From positions 1-15,436 of the forward strand of contig JAUQOX010000045.1 of assembly GCA_030550695.1 (NCBI GenBank): a DNA stretch of 15,436 bases, written 5' to 3'. Under the pieces are notes generated by a model, which did no database searches, had not been told where the DNA came from, and saw nothing but the letters and a program-made list of their open reading frames with translations. Positions 6,488-13,755 of this stretch are shown one piece after another. Numbering within the stretch: the first letter of the stretch is position 1; each line of letters starts with the position of its first letter. This DNA is from Gemmatimonadota bacterium. GTDB lineage: Bacteria; Gemmatimonadota; Gemmatimonadetes; Longimicrobiales; Gaopeijiaceae. A program made the translations under genes and the position numbers.

Positions 6488-7000
6488 ATGAGAACGAGGG
6501 AAACCTGGAACCCCTACCTGGCGGGCGTGGCCCTGGGCCTGGTTCTCCTGTCGGCCTACCTGGTCGCGGGGAACGGACTGGGGGCGACGGCCCTACCGAA
6601 GCGCTTGCTGGCCCTGTTGGGGAACGGGCTCGCACCGGAATGGACAAGGGCCAACCCGATGTTGGGGGGTTACGTGGCCGAGGGAGCGAGCCCCCTGAGG
6701 AACTGGATGGTGTTCGAGGTGCTGGGGGTGATGTTAGGGGGCTTCCTGGGGGCCCTCACAGGGGGGAGACTGCAGGTGAAGGTGGAAAAGGGCCCGAGGG
6801 TTTCGGTCCGGGCAAGATTGATCTTTGCCCTTGTGGGGGGGATCGTCATGGGCTTTGCGGCGGCCCTGGCCCGGGGATGCACCTCCGGTCAGGCTCTGAG
6901 CGGGGGCGCCGTCCTGGCCACGGGAAGCTGGGTTTTCATGCTCATGGTCTTCGCAGGCGGCTACGCTACCGCTTGGTTCGTGAGGAGGCAGTGGACATGA
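6488..7000 (+). CDS. YeeE/YedE family sulfur-compound transport protein, half-size
   Basis: A 170-residue membrane protein with about four helices. It has the YeeE/YedE signature RGCTSGQALSGG; C131 is its only cysteine. Full-length members such as the thiosulfate transporter TsuA pass the substrate along a chain of conserved cysteines in one polypeptide of about 330-360 residues. Here the family is split, and this half overlaps its partner gene by four bases (ATGA). It follows the NrfD gene by ten bases. The likely role is to bring thiosulfate or a related sulfur species across the inner membrane together with the next protein. The substrate is inferred from the family and the neighbouring sulfur-type molybdoenzyme. 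Confidence 0.85.
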   Translation: MRTRETWNPYLAGVALGLVLLSAYLVAGNGLGATALPKRLLALLGNGLAPEWTRANPMLGGYVAEGASPLRNWMVFEVLGVMLGGFLGALTGGRLQVKVEKGPRVSVRARLIFALVGGIVMGFAAALARGCTSGQALSGGAVLATGSWVFMLMVFAGGYATAWFVRRQWT

Positions 7001-8184
7001 GTACTCCGCTTTTTCCCTTGGCCTTTGGCTCGGAGGATTGGCGTCTCCTCAGCGGGCTCCCCGTCGGGTTCCTGTTCGGATTCGTCCTGGAGAGGGGAGG
7101 GTTCGGCAACGCTCGGAGGCTCGCCGCTCAGTTCTATCTCCGAGACATGACCGTCTTCAAGGTGATGTTCACGGCGATCCTCACGGCCATGATGGGGCTT
7201 TTCGGCCTGGAAGCTGCAGGACTCGTGGACCGCTCCCACCTCTGGATCAACCCTACCTTCCTCCCGGCTCAGGCTGTGGGCGGCTTCCTGCTCGGCGTCG
7301 GTTTCATTCTCAGCGGATTGTGTCCGGGGACGGCCGTCGTTTCCATGGCCTCGGGCCGGCTGGACGCCCTGGTGGCCTTGTTGGGTATCGTGGTAGGAAT
7401 TGCGGGGTTTGCGGTGGGAGTGGACCTGTTCCCCTCTTTGGAGGCCCTGTACCAGGCAGGTACGGGCCAAGTGTCGCTCCTGCCCGACGCGCTGGGGGTG
7501 CCCCCCCTGGTCCTGGGGCTGGCCATCCTGGGCGTGGCTGTGCTGGCCTTTCTGGGCGCCGAGAAGGTGGAGACGCGCTTCCAAGGCCACGGTTCGCCGG
7601 TGGAAGGGACGCCGTCTCCGCGACCCCGGGCCGAGTTTGCCGTGGCAGCAGCTCTCGGAGCGGCCGGGGTCTTGGCCCTGGTGGCCGCTCGGCCCCCGTC
7701 TCCGCCTCCCCCCCCCGCCGTGGAGCCTGTGGCTCCGTTGGAGCTGGCCGAGGCCCTGATCCGGAGGGAAGCCGGACTCTTGATCCTGGATCTCAGGGGG
7801 GAGTCCGCCGAGACGGAACGGGTTCCGGGGGCCCACCCGGTACGGAGGGAGGAGGCGGCAGGTCTCCTGGCCCAGATTCCCGCCGGGAGCACCGTCGTGA
7901 TCTACGACGGGGATGCGGCTCCGACGGAAGTTCCGCCGGACTGGCCGCGGCTTCTGCGGTACCGGGGCCTCCAAGGGGGGTGGGAGGGGTGGAAACGAGA
8001 GGTTCTCACTCCCATGCCGGCCTCCCACTTCTCGCTGGAAGAACAGGGGCGGGTAGCCCGGCAGAACCAGATCTCCGCCTACTTTTCGGGGGCCAGCCCA
8101 GCCCCCCCCGCCGCTGCCACAGCTCCTCCTCCGGCCGTGATCACGGGGGGCGCCACCCCCAAGAAGAAAGGGGGGGGGTGTTAG
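6997..8184 (+). CDS. YeeE/YedE half-transporter fused to a degenerate rhodanese domain with C-terminal Cys
   Basis: A 395-residue protein in four parts. Residues 1-188 are a YeeE/YedE half with LSGLCPGT (C109) in the second signature. A further membrane helix spans about 214-231. A Pro-rich linker (about 233-247) leads to a rhodanese-like domain (about 248-337). A Pro/Ala tail then ends in KKKGGGC. The rhodanese domain keeps the fold markers LILDLRGES and GLQGGWEGW, but the position of the catalytic Cys reads VVIYDGDAAP, with D304 instead. It should therefore not act as an ordinary sulfurtransferase. C109 and the terminal C395 are the only two cysteines in the protein. The start lies in an ATGA overlap with GAGGAGG upstream. 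The stop overlaps the stop of the convergent lipoprotein gene. The terminal Cys codon directly follows a run of nine G, so the end depends on that count being right. Confidence 0.88.
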   Translation: MSTPLFPLAFGSEDWRLLSGLPVGFLFGFVLERGGFGNARRLAAQFYLRDMTVFKVMFTAILTAMMGLFGLEAAGLVDRSHLWINPTFLPAQAVGGFLLGVGFILSGLCPGTAVVSMASGRLDALVALLGIVVGIAGFAVGVDLFPSLEALYQAGTGQVSLLPDALGVPPLVLGLAILGVAVLAFLGAEKVETRFQGHGSPVEGTPSPRPRAEFAVAAALGAAGVLALVAARPPSPPPPPAVEPVAPLELAEALIRREAGLLILDLRGESAETERVPGAHPVRREEAAGLLAQIPAGSTVVIYDGDAAPTEVPPDWPRLLRYRGLQGGWEGWKREVLTPMPASHFSLEEQGRVARQNQISAYFSGASPAPPAAATAPPPAVITGGATPKKKGGGC

Positions 8185-8771
8185 GGGAGGCCTCCCCCCG
8201 GCTTCTCCACCGGCGGATGTCCGGGCGGCAACGAGGTCCTGGGTCCCATGGAGCCGTCGGGGTGGAGCATGTCCAGCAGCTCCGGCGCCGTGCCCCTGAG
8301 TTGGGCGCGTAAAGAGTCCGCCAGGACGGAATCGCCCAGGGCCAGGGCCGCCATCAGGGCGCCGAACTGGGGAACGGGGTGACCGGGGGCCCCCTCCATG
8401 GCCTGGCGGTAGAATCCCAACGCGTCTGCGTATCGGCCGCCCCGGTGGGCTTCGTTTCCTTGGTTCACGAGGGCTTGAACGTCCTCGGCCAGTGGCTGTG
8501 CCCCGGGGGACAAGGCCTCTCCCCCCATGCTGTTCCCTTCCTTGTCCTTGCCGCCGCAGGCCGCCAGAAGCAGCAGAGAGAAGCCGAGGGCCGTGAGGAG
8601 CCCGGCCGCCGCCCGGCCGAAAAGGGGAGCCTCGGAAGAAGGTTTGAAGCCTAGGCCTCCCCTGGGGATCCGAAGGGGCCGGGGGGTGGAATCGCCCGAG
8701 ATGGCCTCCAGGGCGGTGGACCCGGCCGGCGAATCCGGAGTGCCGGACCCGGCCCCAGCTGACAACGGCAT
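8181..8771 (-). CDS. TPR-containing putative lipoprotein
   Basis: A 196-residue protein. A hydrophobic stretch (residues 54-71) ends in the lipobox LAAC-GG with C72, followed by a charged spacer and a TPR-like helical pair (about 95-150, containing GNEAHRGGRYADALGFYRQA). It is probably an inner- or outer-membrane lipoprotein acting as assembly scaffold or partner for the cytochromes encoded upstream. The ATG at 8771 has an excellent ribosome site (AAGGAG, seven bases before it). This leaves an odd, Ser/Pro/Gly-rich extension of about 50 residues before the lipoprotein signal, and no alternative start codon exists in frame closer to it. It is the last gene of the minus-strand operon, 67 bases after the 19-haem cytochrome gene. 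Confidence 0.72.
   Translation of the reverse strand: MPLSAGAGSGTPDSPAGSTALEAISGDSTPRPLRIPRGGLGFKPSSEAPLFGRAAAGLLTALGFSLLLLAACGGKDKEGNSMGGEALSPGAQPLAEDVQALVNQGNEAHRGGRYADALGFYRQAMEGAPGHPVPQFGALMAALALGDSVLADSLRAQLRGTAPELLDMLHPDGSMGPRTSLPPGHPPVEKPGGGLP
8184..8197. terminator. Palindrome at the meeting point of the two operons
   Basis: GGGGAGGCCTCCCC is a perfect 14-bp palindrome exactly at the convergent stops. In RNA of either strand it can form a short stem GGGGA/UCCCC with loop GGCC. The nearby G9 (8170-8178) could alternatively pair with the C6 run at 8194-8199. There is no U tract on either side, so a bidirectional terminator is only a possibility. Confidence 0.3.
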
Positions 8772-8838
8772 GGCGCGATCTCCTTGCTGGAAAGGATGAC
8801 GAAAGGGGGGCGTCGGGATCAGAGGACCTTCGCCTGGA

Positions 8839-11670
8839 TCAGCGGTAGCCGAACAGCATGGAATAGACGATGAGCCCGATGAGGGTCAGGCCGATCCCCA
8901 GCGCCGTGAATCCCAGAACCCTGAAAAGGATCTGAACGTTCCGCGGGTAGGGCTCGAAGAGGTTCTTCTCCAATTCGCCCGATGCCACCAGGGCCTCGTA
9001 CTCCCTGGGCTTGTCCATCTTGAGTTCCTCCACGGGAACCCGCCCGGTAAAGATGACGGGGTCCATGGGGAATTTGTCGGGTCGAAAATGGGTGTTGAAG
9101 AAGTGCACGGTGAAGATGAAGCCCACGGCCAGAAGCGCCTCGTCACTGTGGACAATGGTGGCGATGTTCACGCTCTTGCCGGGGAGGAAGAGGGTGAAGA
9201 ACTCAGGAAACCACAGGACCAGCCCGGTGGATCCGATGACCACCATCCCCCAGAAAACCGCGAAATAGTCGAACTTTTCCCAATAGGTCCACCGGCCGTA
9301 TTCCGGCCGCGGCCCCTTGCCGAAGAACCATTTCACCGAGCCGACGAAGTCTTGCCAATCCTGTCGGTTGAAGACCAGCGAGTTCCTTTTGTCGGCGAGG
9401 TACTCCTTCCATGTTTTTCCTGAGGCCCTCTTGGCTCGGATCACCTGCCGGATATGGATGACCCAGATGGTGATGAGGGTGATGGCGGCTACCCGATGCA
9501 GGAACCCCGTGACGGCAAATCCCCCCACGAGCCGGGACAGGAGCTGGGCCCACCCCATATAGGAGAACTTCAGCACCATGCCGGTGGTGGCCAAGGTGAA
9601 GAAGCACAGGATCATGATGCCGTGGAGGATGCGCTGGCCCGTGGTGAACCGCCGGAACATGCGCTCCCCCGGGCGGGGCACACGAGAAGCCCGATGGGGC
9701 TTCCAGTACTCCGGCGACCGCCACAGCCGGTACAGCCAGGCCAGCGTGTGGAGGATGGCGAAGGAAAGGGTACCCACCAGAAGGGCGGTCATGGCCCAGA
9801 AGGACCAGAACAGAAGGGGATATTTGTCGGGGTCGTGGTGGGTGGCGTGGGTCAGGTACCCCGTGAAACGGGCGTTGGCATTGGGGTGGCACTTGGAACA
9901 CGTGGCCACCACGTTGGCTCGACTGAGGGTCGAATGAGGATCCTCGGGGGGCAGGATGTTGTGGGTACCGTGACAGTCATAGCATTTCGCGGCTCCTGCA
10001 TCCCCCAGGCGGGAAACCTTTCCGTGGAAGGTGTCGAAAAACGTTCTCGTCTCTTCCTGGTGGCAGCGCCCGCACTGGTTCATCATGAGGAGCCTGAAAT
10101 CTCCCCGATCCGTGCGGGTAATCTGGTGGGAAGTGTGGCAGTCTTCGCAAGTGGGGTATTCCCGGGACGGGTCGCGCCCCCTTTCCCGCCAATGGATGCT
10201 GGAACGGAACTCCTCCTCGATCCCATGATGGCAGGCTCCACAGGTGGCCGCCACATTTTCCGGATGGACCGACGAACGGGGGTCGTCGGGAGGAAGGGGG
10301 CGGTGGGCCGTGTGACAATCGTCGCAAGAGGCCGTGACCACCAGGCCCCGCTGCAGCCCAAGCCCATGGATGCTTTCTTCGTAGCTCTCGATGACTCCTG
10401 GCCCAGGCCAGGCGATGCGGCGGGCAGCGGCTTCGCCCTGGCGGTGGCAGGTAGCACACAGTTCCGGCACGTTCCGGGCGTAGGTGGGAGACGACGGGTT
10501 CTGGCGGCCCAATTCGGCGTGCTTGGAATGGCAATCCAGGCAGGTGGGCGCCTCGGGATCCCCCCGGGCTGCCAAGATTCCATGGGTGCCGCCACGGTAT
10601 TCGTCCACCTGGGCGGCGTGGCAGATCGAGCAGTCCACGGGCTGGGTAGCCGTCTGGCAGGGCCGTGGCAGACCGGCCGTCACTCCTGTGTGGCACTGGG
10701 CGCAGGCGGTGCCCGCGTGCCGTGATACGGCAAAGGCCTCGCCATCCACGAAGAGGGAAACCGTATCCTTCGCCACATGGGAATAGCCCCTCAACCCCGG
10801 CTGCTGATGACACCGCAGACAATCCGCGTTGGCGGCCCCCGCGTCATAGAACACCCGTCGCTGCTGGTGGGGCTGATGGCAGTCCACGCACGCGGGGATC
10901 TTGTGCGGTTCCGTTTCCCAGAGTCGTCCCTCGATGACCTTGCGGTGGACCTGCTCGATCCGGGCGTGACACTTGGTACAGGTGGCGGCGATGTTGTTCC
11001 GGTGGATGCTGGAGCGGGGGTCGGTGTGGGGAAGGATATCGTGGGCCGTATGGCAAGAGGTGCACACCGCCGTCACGGTCAGCCCCGCCCGGAAGAACCC
11101 GTCTCCATGGATGGACATGGAGTAGTTTTCCAGAATCCTCTCCTGAGGAATGTCGCGGAAACGGGAAACCGGGCTCCCCTCCCGATGGCATTCGCCACAG
11201 AGGATGGGGATGTTCATGACCGAGGTTTTGGACCGCGGGTCGTTTTTGGAAAGGATGCGGTGACCGTGATCGTGGCAGTCCTGGCAACGGGGAGCCAGCG
11301 AGTCGCCCCGAGCCGCAGCGCGGCCGTGAAGGGAGCGGGCTTGGGCCGCGGCGGCATCGGAATGGCAAAGGGCGCAGTCTACCGGCGGAACCTGCCCAGC
11401 CCCATGGGGGATAGGCACGTTCTGGTGACAGAGCGTGCAGCCCACTCCGGCCTTGCCGTGAACGGACGCCTCCAAGGTCCTAGCGGTCACGAAGAGCCGC
11501 TCGGCCCCGGGCACACCCTGGAGCATCGCCCGGTCGCCGTGGCACATGAGGCAGGTTTCATCTCCCTGCCCGCGGAGCGGGGTGGGTGCCAGGGCGACCA
11601 AGGCCGCTGCCAACCAAGCGACGGCGGAGCCTGCCGGCCTACGCCCGACGCGACGGAGCCGAGGCGTCAA
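8839..11670 (-). CDS. 19-haem cytochrome c fused to cytochrome b (CbcL-like inner-membrane electron carrier)
   Basis: A 943-residue protein with a signal peptide (residues 1-34), a periplasmic part with 19 CXXCH motifs (first Cys at 40, 78, 99, 129, 158, 203, 231, 261, 284, 323, 347, 377, 405, 449, 477, 508, 533, 563, 591) and a six-helix cytochrome b domain (about 620-937). Likely b-haem ligands are among H683, H725, H739, H841 and H856; GLVLWFP at 816-822 is shared with the neighbour. Geobacter CbcL has the same plan (multihaem c plus an FdnI/HydC-type b domain) but only nine c-haems, and it moves electrons from quinol to periplasmic cytochromes. The start is TTG, overlapping the upstream stop as TTGA, with GGGAGAG before it; no better start lies ahead of the signal peptide. 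The direction of electron flow is inferred. A long cytoplasmic-side loop (about 745-800) and a short C-terminal helix are also present. Confidence 0.88.
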   Translation of the reverse strand: MTPRLRRVGRRPAGSAVAWLAAALVALAPTPLRGQGDETCLMCHGDRAMLQGVPGAERLFVTARTLEASVHGKAGVGCTLCHQNVPIPHGAGQVPPVDCALCHSDAAAAQARSLHGRAAARGDSLAPRCQDCHDHGHRILSKNDPRSKTSVMNIPILCGECHREGSPVSRFRDIPQERILENYSMSIHGDGFFRAGLTVTAVCTSCHTAHDILPHTDPRSSIHRNNIAATCTKCHARIEQVHRKVIEGRLWETEPHKIPACVDCHQPHQQRRVFYDAGAANADCLRCHQQPGLRGYSHVAKDTVSLFVDGEAFAVSRHAGTACAQCHTGVTAGLPRPCQTATQPVDCSICHAAQVDEYRGGTHGILAARGDPEAPTCLDCHSKHAELGRQNPSSPTYARNVPELCATCHRQGEAAARRIAWPGPGVIESYEESIHGLGLQRGLVVTASCDDCHTAHRPLPPDDPRSSVHPENVAATCGACHHGIEEEFRSSIHWRERGRDPSREYPTCEDCHTSHQITRTDRGDFRLLMMNQCGRCHQEETRTFFDTFHGKVSRLGDAGAAKCYDCHGTHNILPPEDPHSTLSRANVVATCSKCHPNANARFTGYLTHATHHDPDKYPLLFWSFWAMTALLVGTLSFAILHTLAWLYRLWRSPEYWKPHRASRVPRPGERMFRRFTTGQRILHGIMILCFFTLATTGMVLKFSYMGWAQLLSRLVGGFAVTGFLHRVAAITLITIWVIHIRQVIRAKRASGKTWKEYLADKRNSLVFNRQDWQDFVGSVKWFFGKGPRPEYGRWTYWEKFDYFAVFWGMVVIGSTGLVLWFPEFFTLFLPGKSVNIATIVHSDEALLAVGFIFTVHFFNTHFRPDKFPMDPVIFTGRVPVEELKMDKPREYEALVASGELEKNLFEPYPRNVQILFRVLGFTALGIGLTLIGLIVYSMLFGYR
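10051..10755 (-). repeat. Internal duplication, copy 2, in the 19-haem cytochrome
   Basis: Residues about 306-540, with haems at 323, 347, 377, 405, 449, 477, 508 and 533, spaced 24, 30, 28, 44, 28, 31 and 25. A lone C338 (RPCQTATQ) near the start of this copy belongs to no CXXCH. Two more haems (563, 591) follow and match the end of the 11-haem paralogue. Confidence 0.75.
10801..11493 (-). repeat. Internal duplication, copy 1, in the 19-haem cytochrome
   Basis: Residues about 60-290, with haems at 78, 99, 129, 158, 203, 231, 261 and 284. The spacings between haem Cys (21, 30, 29, 45, 28, 30, 23) closely match those of copy 2, and shared text includes VDC-x2-CH, the HG-x3-AARGD turn, DPRSS and AATC-x2-CH. 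Confidence 0.75.
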
Positions 11671-13652
11671 TGGGTCTCTCCCGCTGGGGAACCTTCGGTT
11701 GCCGACCCCAAGCTCCCCTCCGGGACCTGCCCGGCTTTGGCCAGCTCCTCCTCGTACCAGAGGGGGTGATGCTCCTGGGCCGACTTCTTGGTCATCTTCC
11801 CGGTGAGCCAGGTCCAGCTCATGGGGTACTCCTCGGGGTGGAAGATGACGAAGAAGAAGTGCCAGACCAAAATGGCCAGAGTCGCCAACCAGGCCTCGAA
11901 GTAATGGATGGTCTGGGCGGCGGGGATGGCCAAAGCGGGAAGGTACTTGGCTGCCGCGGTGGGGAACCAGAGGACCAGGCCGGTGATGGCCATGATGATC
12001 CCCCCCCAGATGAGAGCCCAGTATTCCGCCTTCTGGGAGTAGTCGTACCTTCCGAAACGGGCCTTCTTCTTGGAGCGGAAGGTGTAGTAACGGAGGTTCT
12101 GGAGCAGGTCCGCCACGTCCTTCCCGTCGGGGATCAGAGCCCGAAGCTCCATGCGTCCTCGTCTGGTTCCGAGGATATACCAGGCGTGGTAGGCCGAAAG
12201 GAGGATGAACACGGCGCCGGCGGCCCGGTGCACCGTCCCCCGGATCTCTTCCGTCATCCCCAAGGCGCTCAGCGTCTTGACCCAGAACGCGTCGGGGTGG
12301 CGAAGGGCAAAGCCCGTCACGGCCAAAACCACGAAGGCCACCGTAAGAACCAGATGTTGGGCCACCTCGTTGATGGTGAAGCGGGTGAGGGTGGCTTGGG
12401 CATCGGTTTGCTCCCGCCGACGCTTCAGCATGAAGTAGTTGATGATGACCAGATTGTGGAGCACCATCCCCCCGATGATGATGGCGATGAGCCAGAGGTA
12501 GAGGGAGCGGATGAAACGGTTGACGGGGTTGGCCGTGATCGAGGTAGCCTTGTGCGTATAGGATGCAGCGAAGTTGGCCGTGGCCCCGGGGTGGCAGCGC
12601 GCACAGGTCGCCACGAGATTCTCAGGCGCGATGGAGGACTCGGGATCGGCCGCGGGAAGGACCAGGTGGGCTGTGTGGCAGTCCACGCAACGGGCGGCCC
12701 GGCCCGATCCTGCCCGATTGGCCCATCCGTGGTAACTGTCCAGGTACGATCCCACCGTCCCTGCTTCGAAGCCATACTTGGCGATGATGCGGGGGTCGTC
12801 ATGGCAACGGCCGCAGCTCTCCTCGGCTTGGGCGATTCCGTAGACCCGGGCGTCGGGATCTCTGGGTGATAGGATCAGATGCTCCCCGTGGCAGTCCGTA
12901 CAAGTGGGACTGTCCTTGATGCCGGCGTAGACAGCCCGGCCGTGAATGGATCGGTCGTACTCCAGTTGGATGTCGGGGTGACACTGACCGCAGGTCGCCG
13001 CCACGTTCTTGGGGTGTATCGGAGATTCGGGGTCCGTGGAAGCCTTCAGATCGTGAACGCTGTGACAGTCGGCACACGAAGCCGCCGCCGCCACCCCTCT
13101 GGTGGCTCCCTGCCCGTGAACCGACCTGGCGTATTCCTGAAACGACTGAGGCAGCCGGACGAGCTGGTCCGTCAGAAGGCCCGCCTGACCGTGGCATTCG
13201 GCGCAGGTCCCCGGCAGCTTCACCTGGTGAGTCCGGGAGAGGGGGTTCCTGCTGGACAGGATCTGGTGGCTGCCGTGACAGGTGGCGCAAGACGGAGCCC
13301 GCTCGTTCCCTCTGGCCAGGGCGTAGCCGTGGAGGCTTGCGGCGTAACGCGCCTCGATGTCGGAGTGGCAGGGCGAGCACGTGGCCCGGGGATTGGGGGG
13401 ATGGGGGAACTCCATCCCCTGGTGACAGGTGGAGCAAGAAAAACCGAAAGGCTCGTGTACGGATCCTGCCAAGGCGTCCGGTTTCACCACCAGGCGCAGC
13501 GTATCCGCTCCCTGGAACATGGCCGCCATGGAATGGCACATGAGGCAGGGGTCTTCCTGGGCCCCGGCCCGGGGGAGCGCAAAGGGGCAGAAGGCGAGGA
13601 TCACCGCCAAAAAAAGGGTGGATCGGCGACTACACGAGGAATCCTGGCGCAT
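11667..13652 (-). CDS. 11-haem cytochrome c fused to cytochrome b (CbcL-like)
   Basis: A 661-residue protein with a signal peptide (1-31, ending RAGAQ), 11 CXXCH motifs (first Cys at 36, 73, 92, 122, 150, 193, 221, 251, 280, 322, 350) and a five-helix cytochrome b domain (about 384-406, 430-450, 474-494, 544-564, 585-604). Candidate b-haem ligands are H433, H475, H489, H583 and H598, which align with His in the next gene's product. It is a paralogue of that 19-haem protein and likely exchanges electrons between quinone and periplasmic cytochromes. ATG 13652 is chosen because GGAGG stands nine bases upstream and the signal peptide begins there; the longer frame to 13781 would overlap the upstream gene and add a Pro-rich non-signal extension. 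It ends with a short acidic/Ser tail overlapping the next start. Confidence 0.88.
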   Translation of the reverse strand: MRQDSSCSRRSTLFLAVILAFCPFALPRAGAQEDPCLMCHSMAAMFQGADTLRLVVKPDALAGSVHEPFGFSCSTCHQGMEFPHPPNPRATCSPCHSDIEARYAASLHGYALARGNERAPSCATCHGSHQILSSRNPLSRTHQVKLPGTCAECHGQAGLLTDQLVRLPQSFQEYARSVHGQGATRGVAAAASCADCHSVHDLKASTDPESPIHPKNVAATCGQCHPDIQLEYDRSIHGRAVYAGIKDSPTCTDCHGEHLILSPRDPDARVYGIAQAEESCGRCHDDPRIIAKYGFEAGTVGSYLDSYHGWANRAGSGRAARCVDCHTAHLVLPAADPESSIAPENLVATCARCHPGATANFAASYTHKATSITANPVNRFIRSLYLWLIAIIIGGMVLHNLVIINYFMLKRRREQTDAQATLTRFTINEVAQHLVLTVAFVVLAVTGFALRHPDAFWVKTLSALGMTEEIRGTVHRAAGAVFILLSAYHAWYILGTRRGRMELRALIPDGKDVADLLQNLRYYTFRSKKKARFGRYDYSQKAEYWALIWGGIIMAITGLVLWFPTAAAKYLPALAIPAAQTIHYFEAWLATLAILVWHFFFVIFHPEEYPMSWTWLTGKMTKKSAQEHHPLWYEEELAKAGQVPEGSLGSATEGSPAGETH

Positions 13653-13671
13653 TCTGAGCGACCTCCGCCCC

Positions 13672-13698
13672 CACCCCCGCCGGTCGGGGCCGGGGGTG
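13672..13698 (-). other. GC-rich intergenic stem-loop before the 11-haem gene
   Basis: In the 103-base gap between the 12-haem and 11-haem genes, CACCCCC and GGGGGTG pair perfectly over seven bases around a 13-base loop. The stem ends close to the ribosome site of the 11-haem gene. It could modulate translation or mRNA processing, and no U tract supports termination. A GC-rich gap may form such a stem by chance. Confidence 0.25.
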
Positions 13699-13755
13699 AG
13701 GGACAAGGATGGGAGTGGGGCGGCCGTACCAGACGCGTCGGCAAGGTTTGGGCCG

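Noticed and set aside
8143..8169. TGGATP in the tail of the YeeE-rhodanese protein as an ApbE flavinylation site
   Set aside because: It lacks the D/S-G-A-T/S-x-T pattern of known FMN attachment sites and lies next to the lysine-rich end.
9454..10725. Plus-strand open frame opposite the 19-haem gene (423 codons)
   Set aside because: It is an antisense shadow. The minus-strand frame has 19 ordered CXXCH motifs, a signal peptide and membrane helices, while this frame shows no recognisable feature.
11586..12869. Plus-strand open frame opposite the 11-haem gene (427 codons)
   Set aside because: Antisense shadow with low-complexity acidic and Gly-rich content and no start signal.
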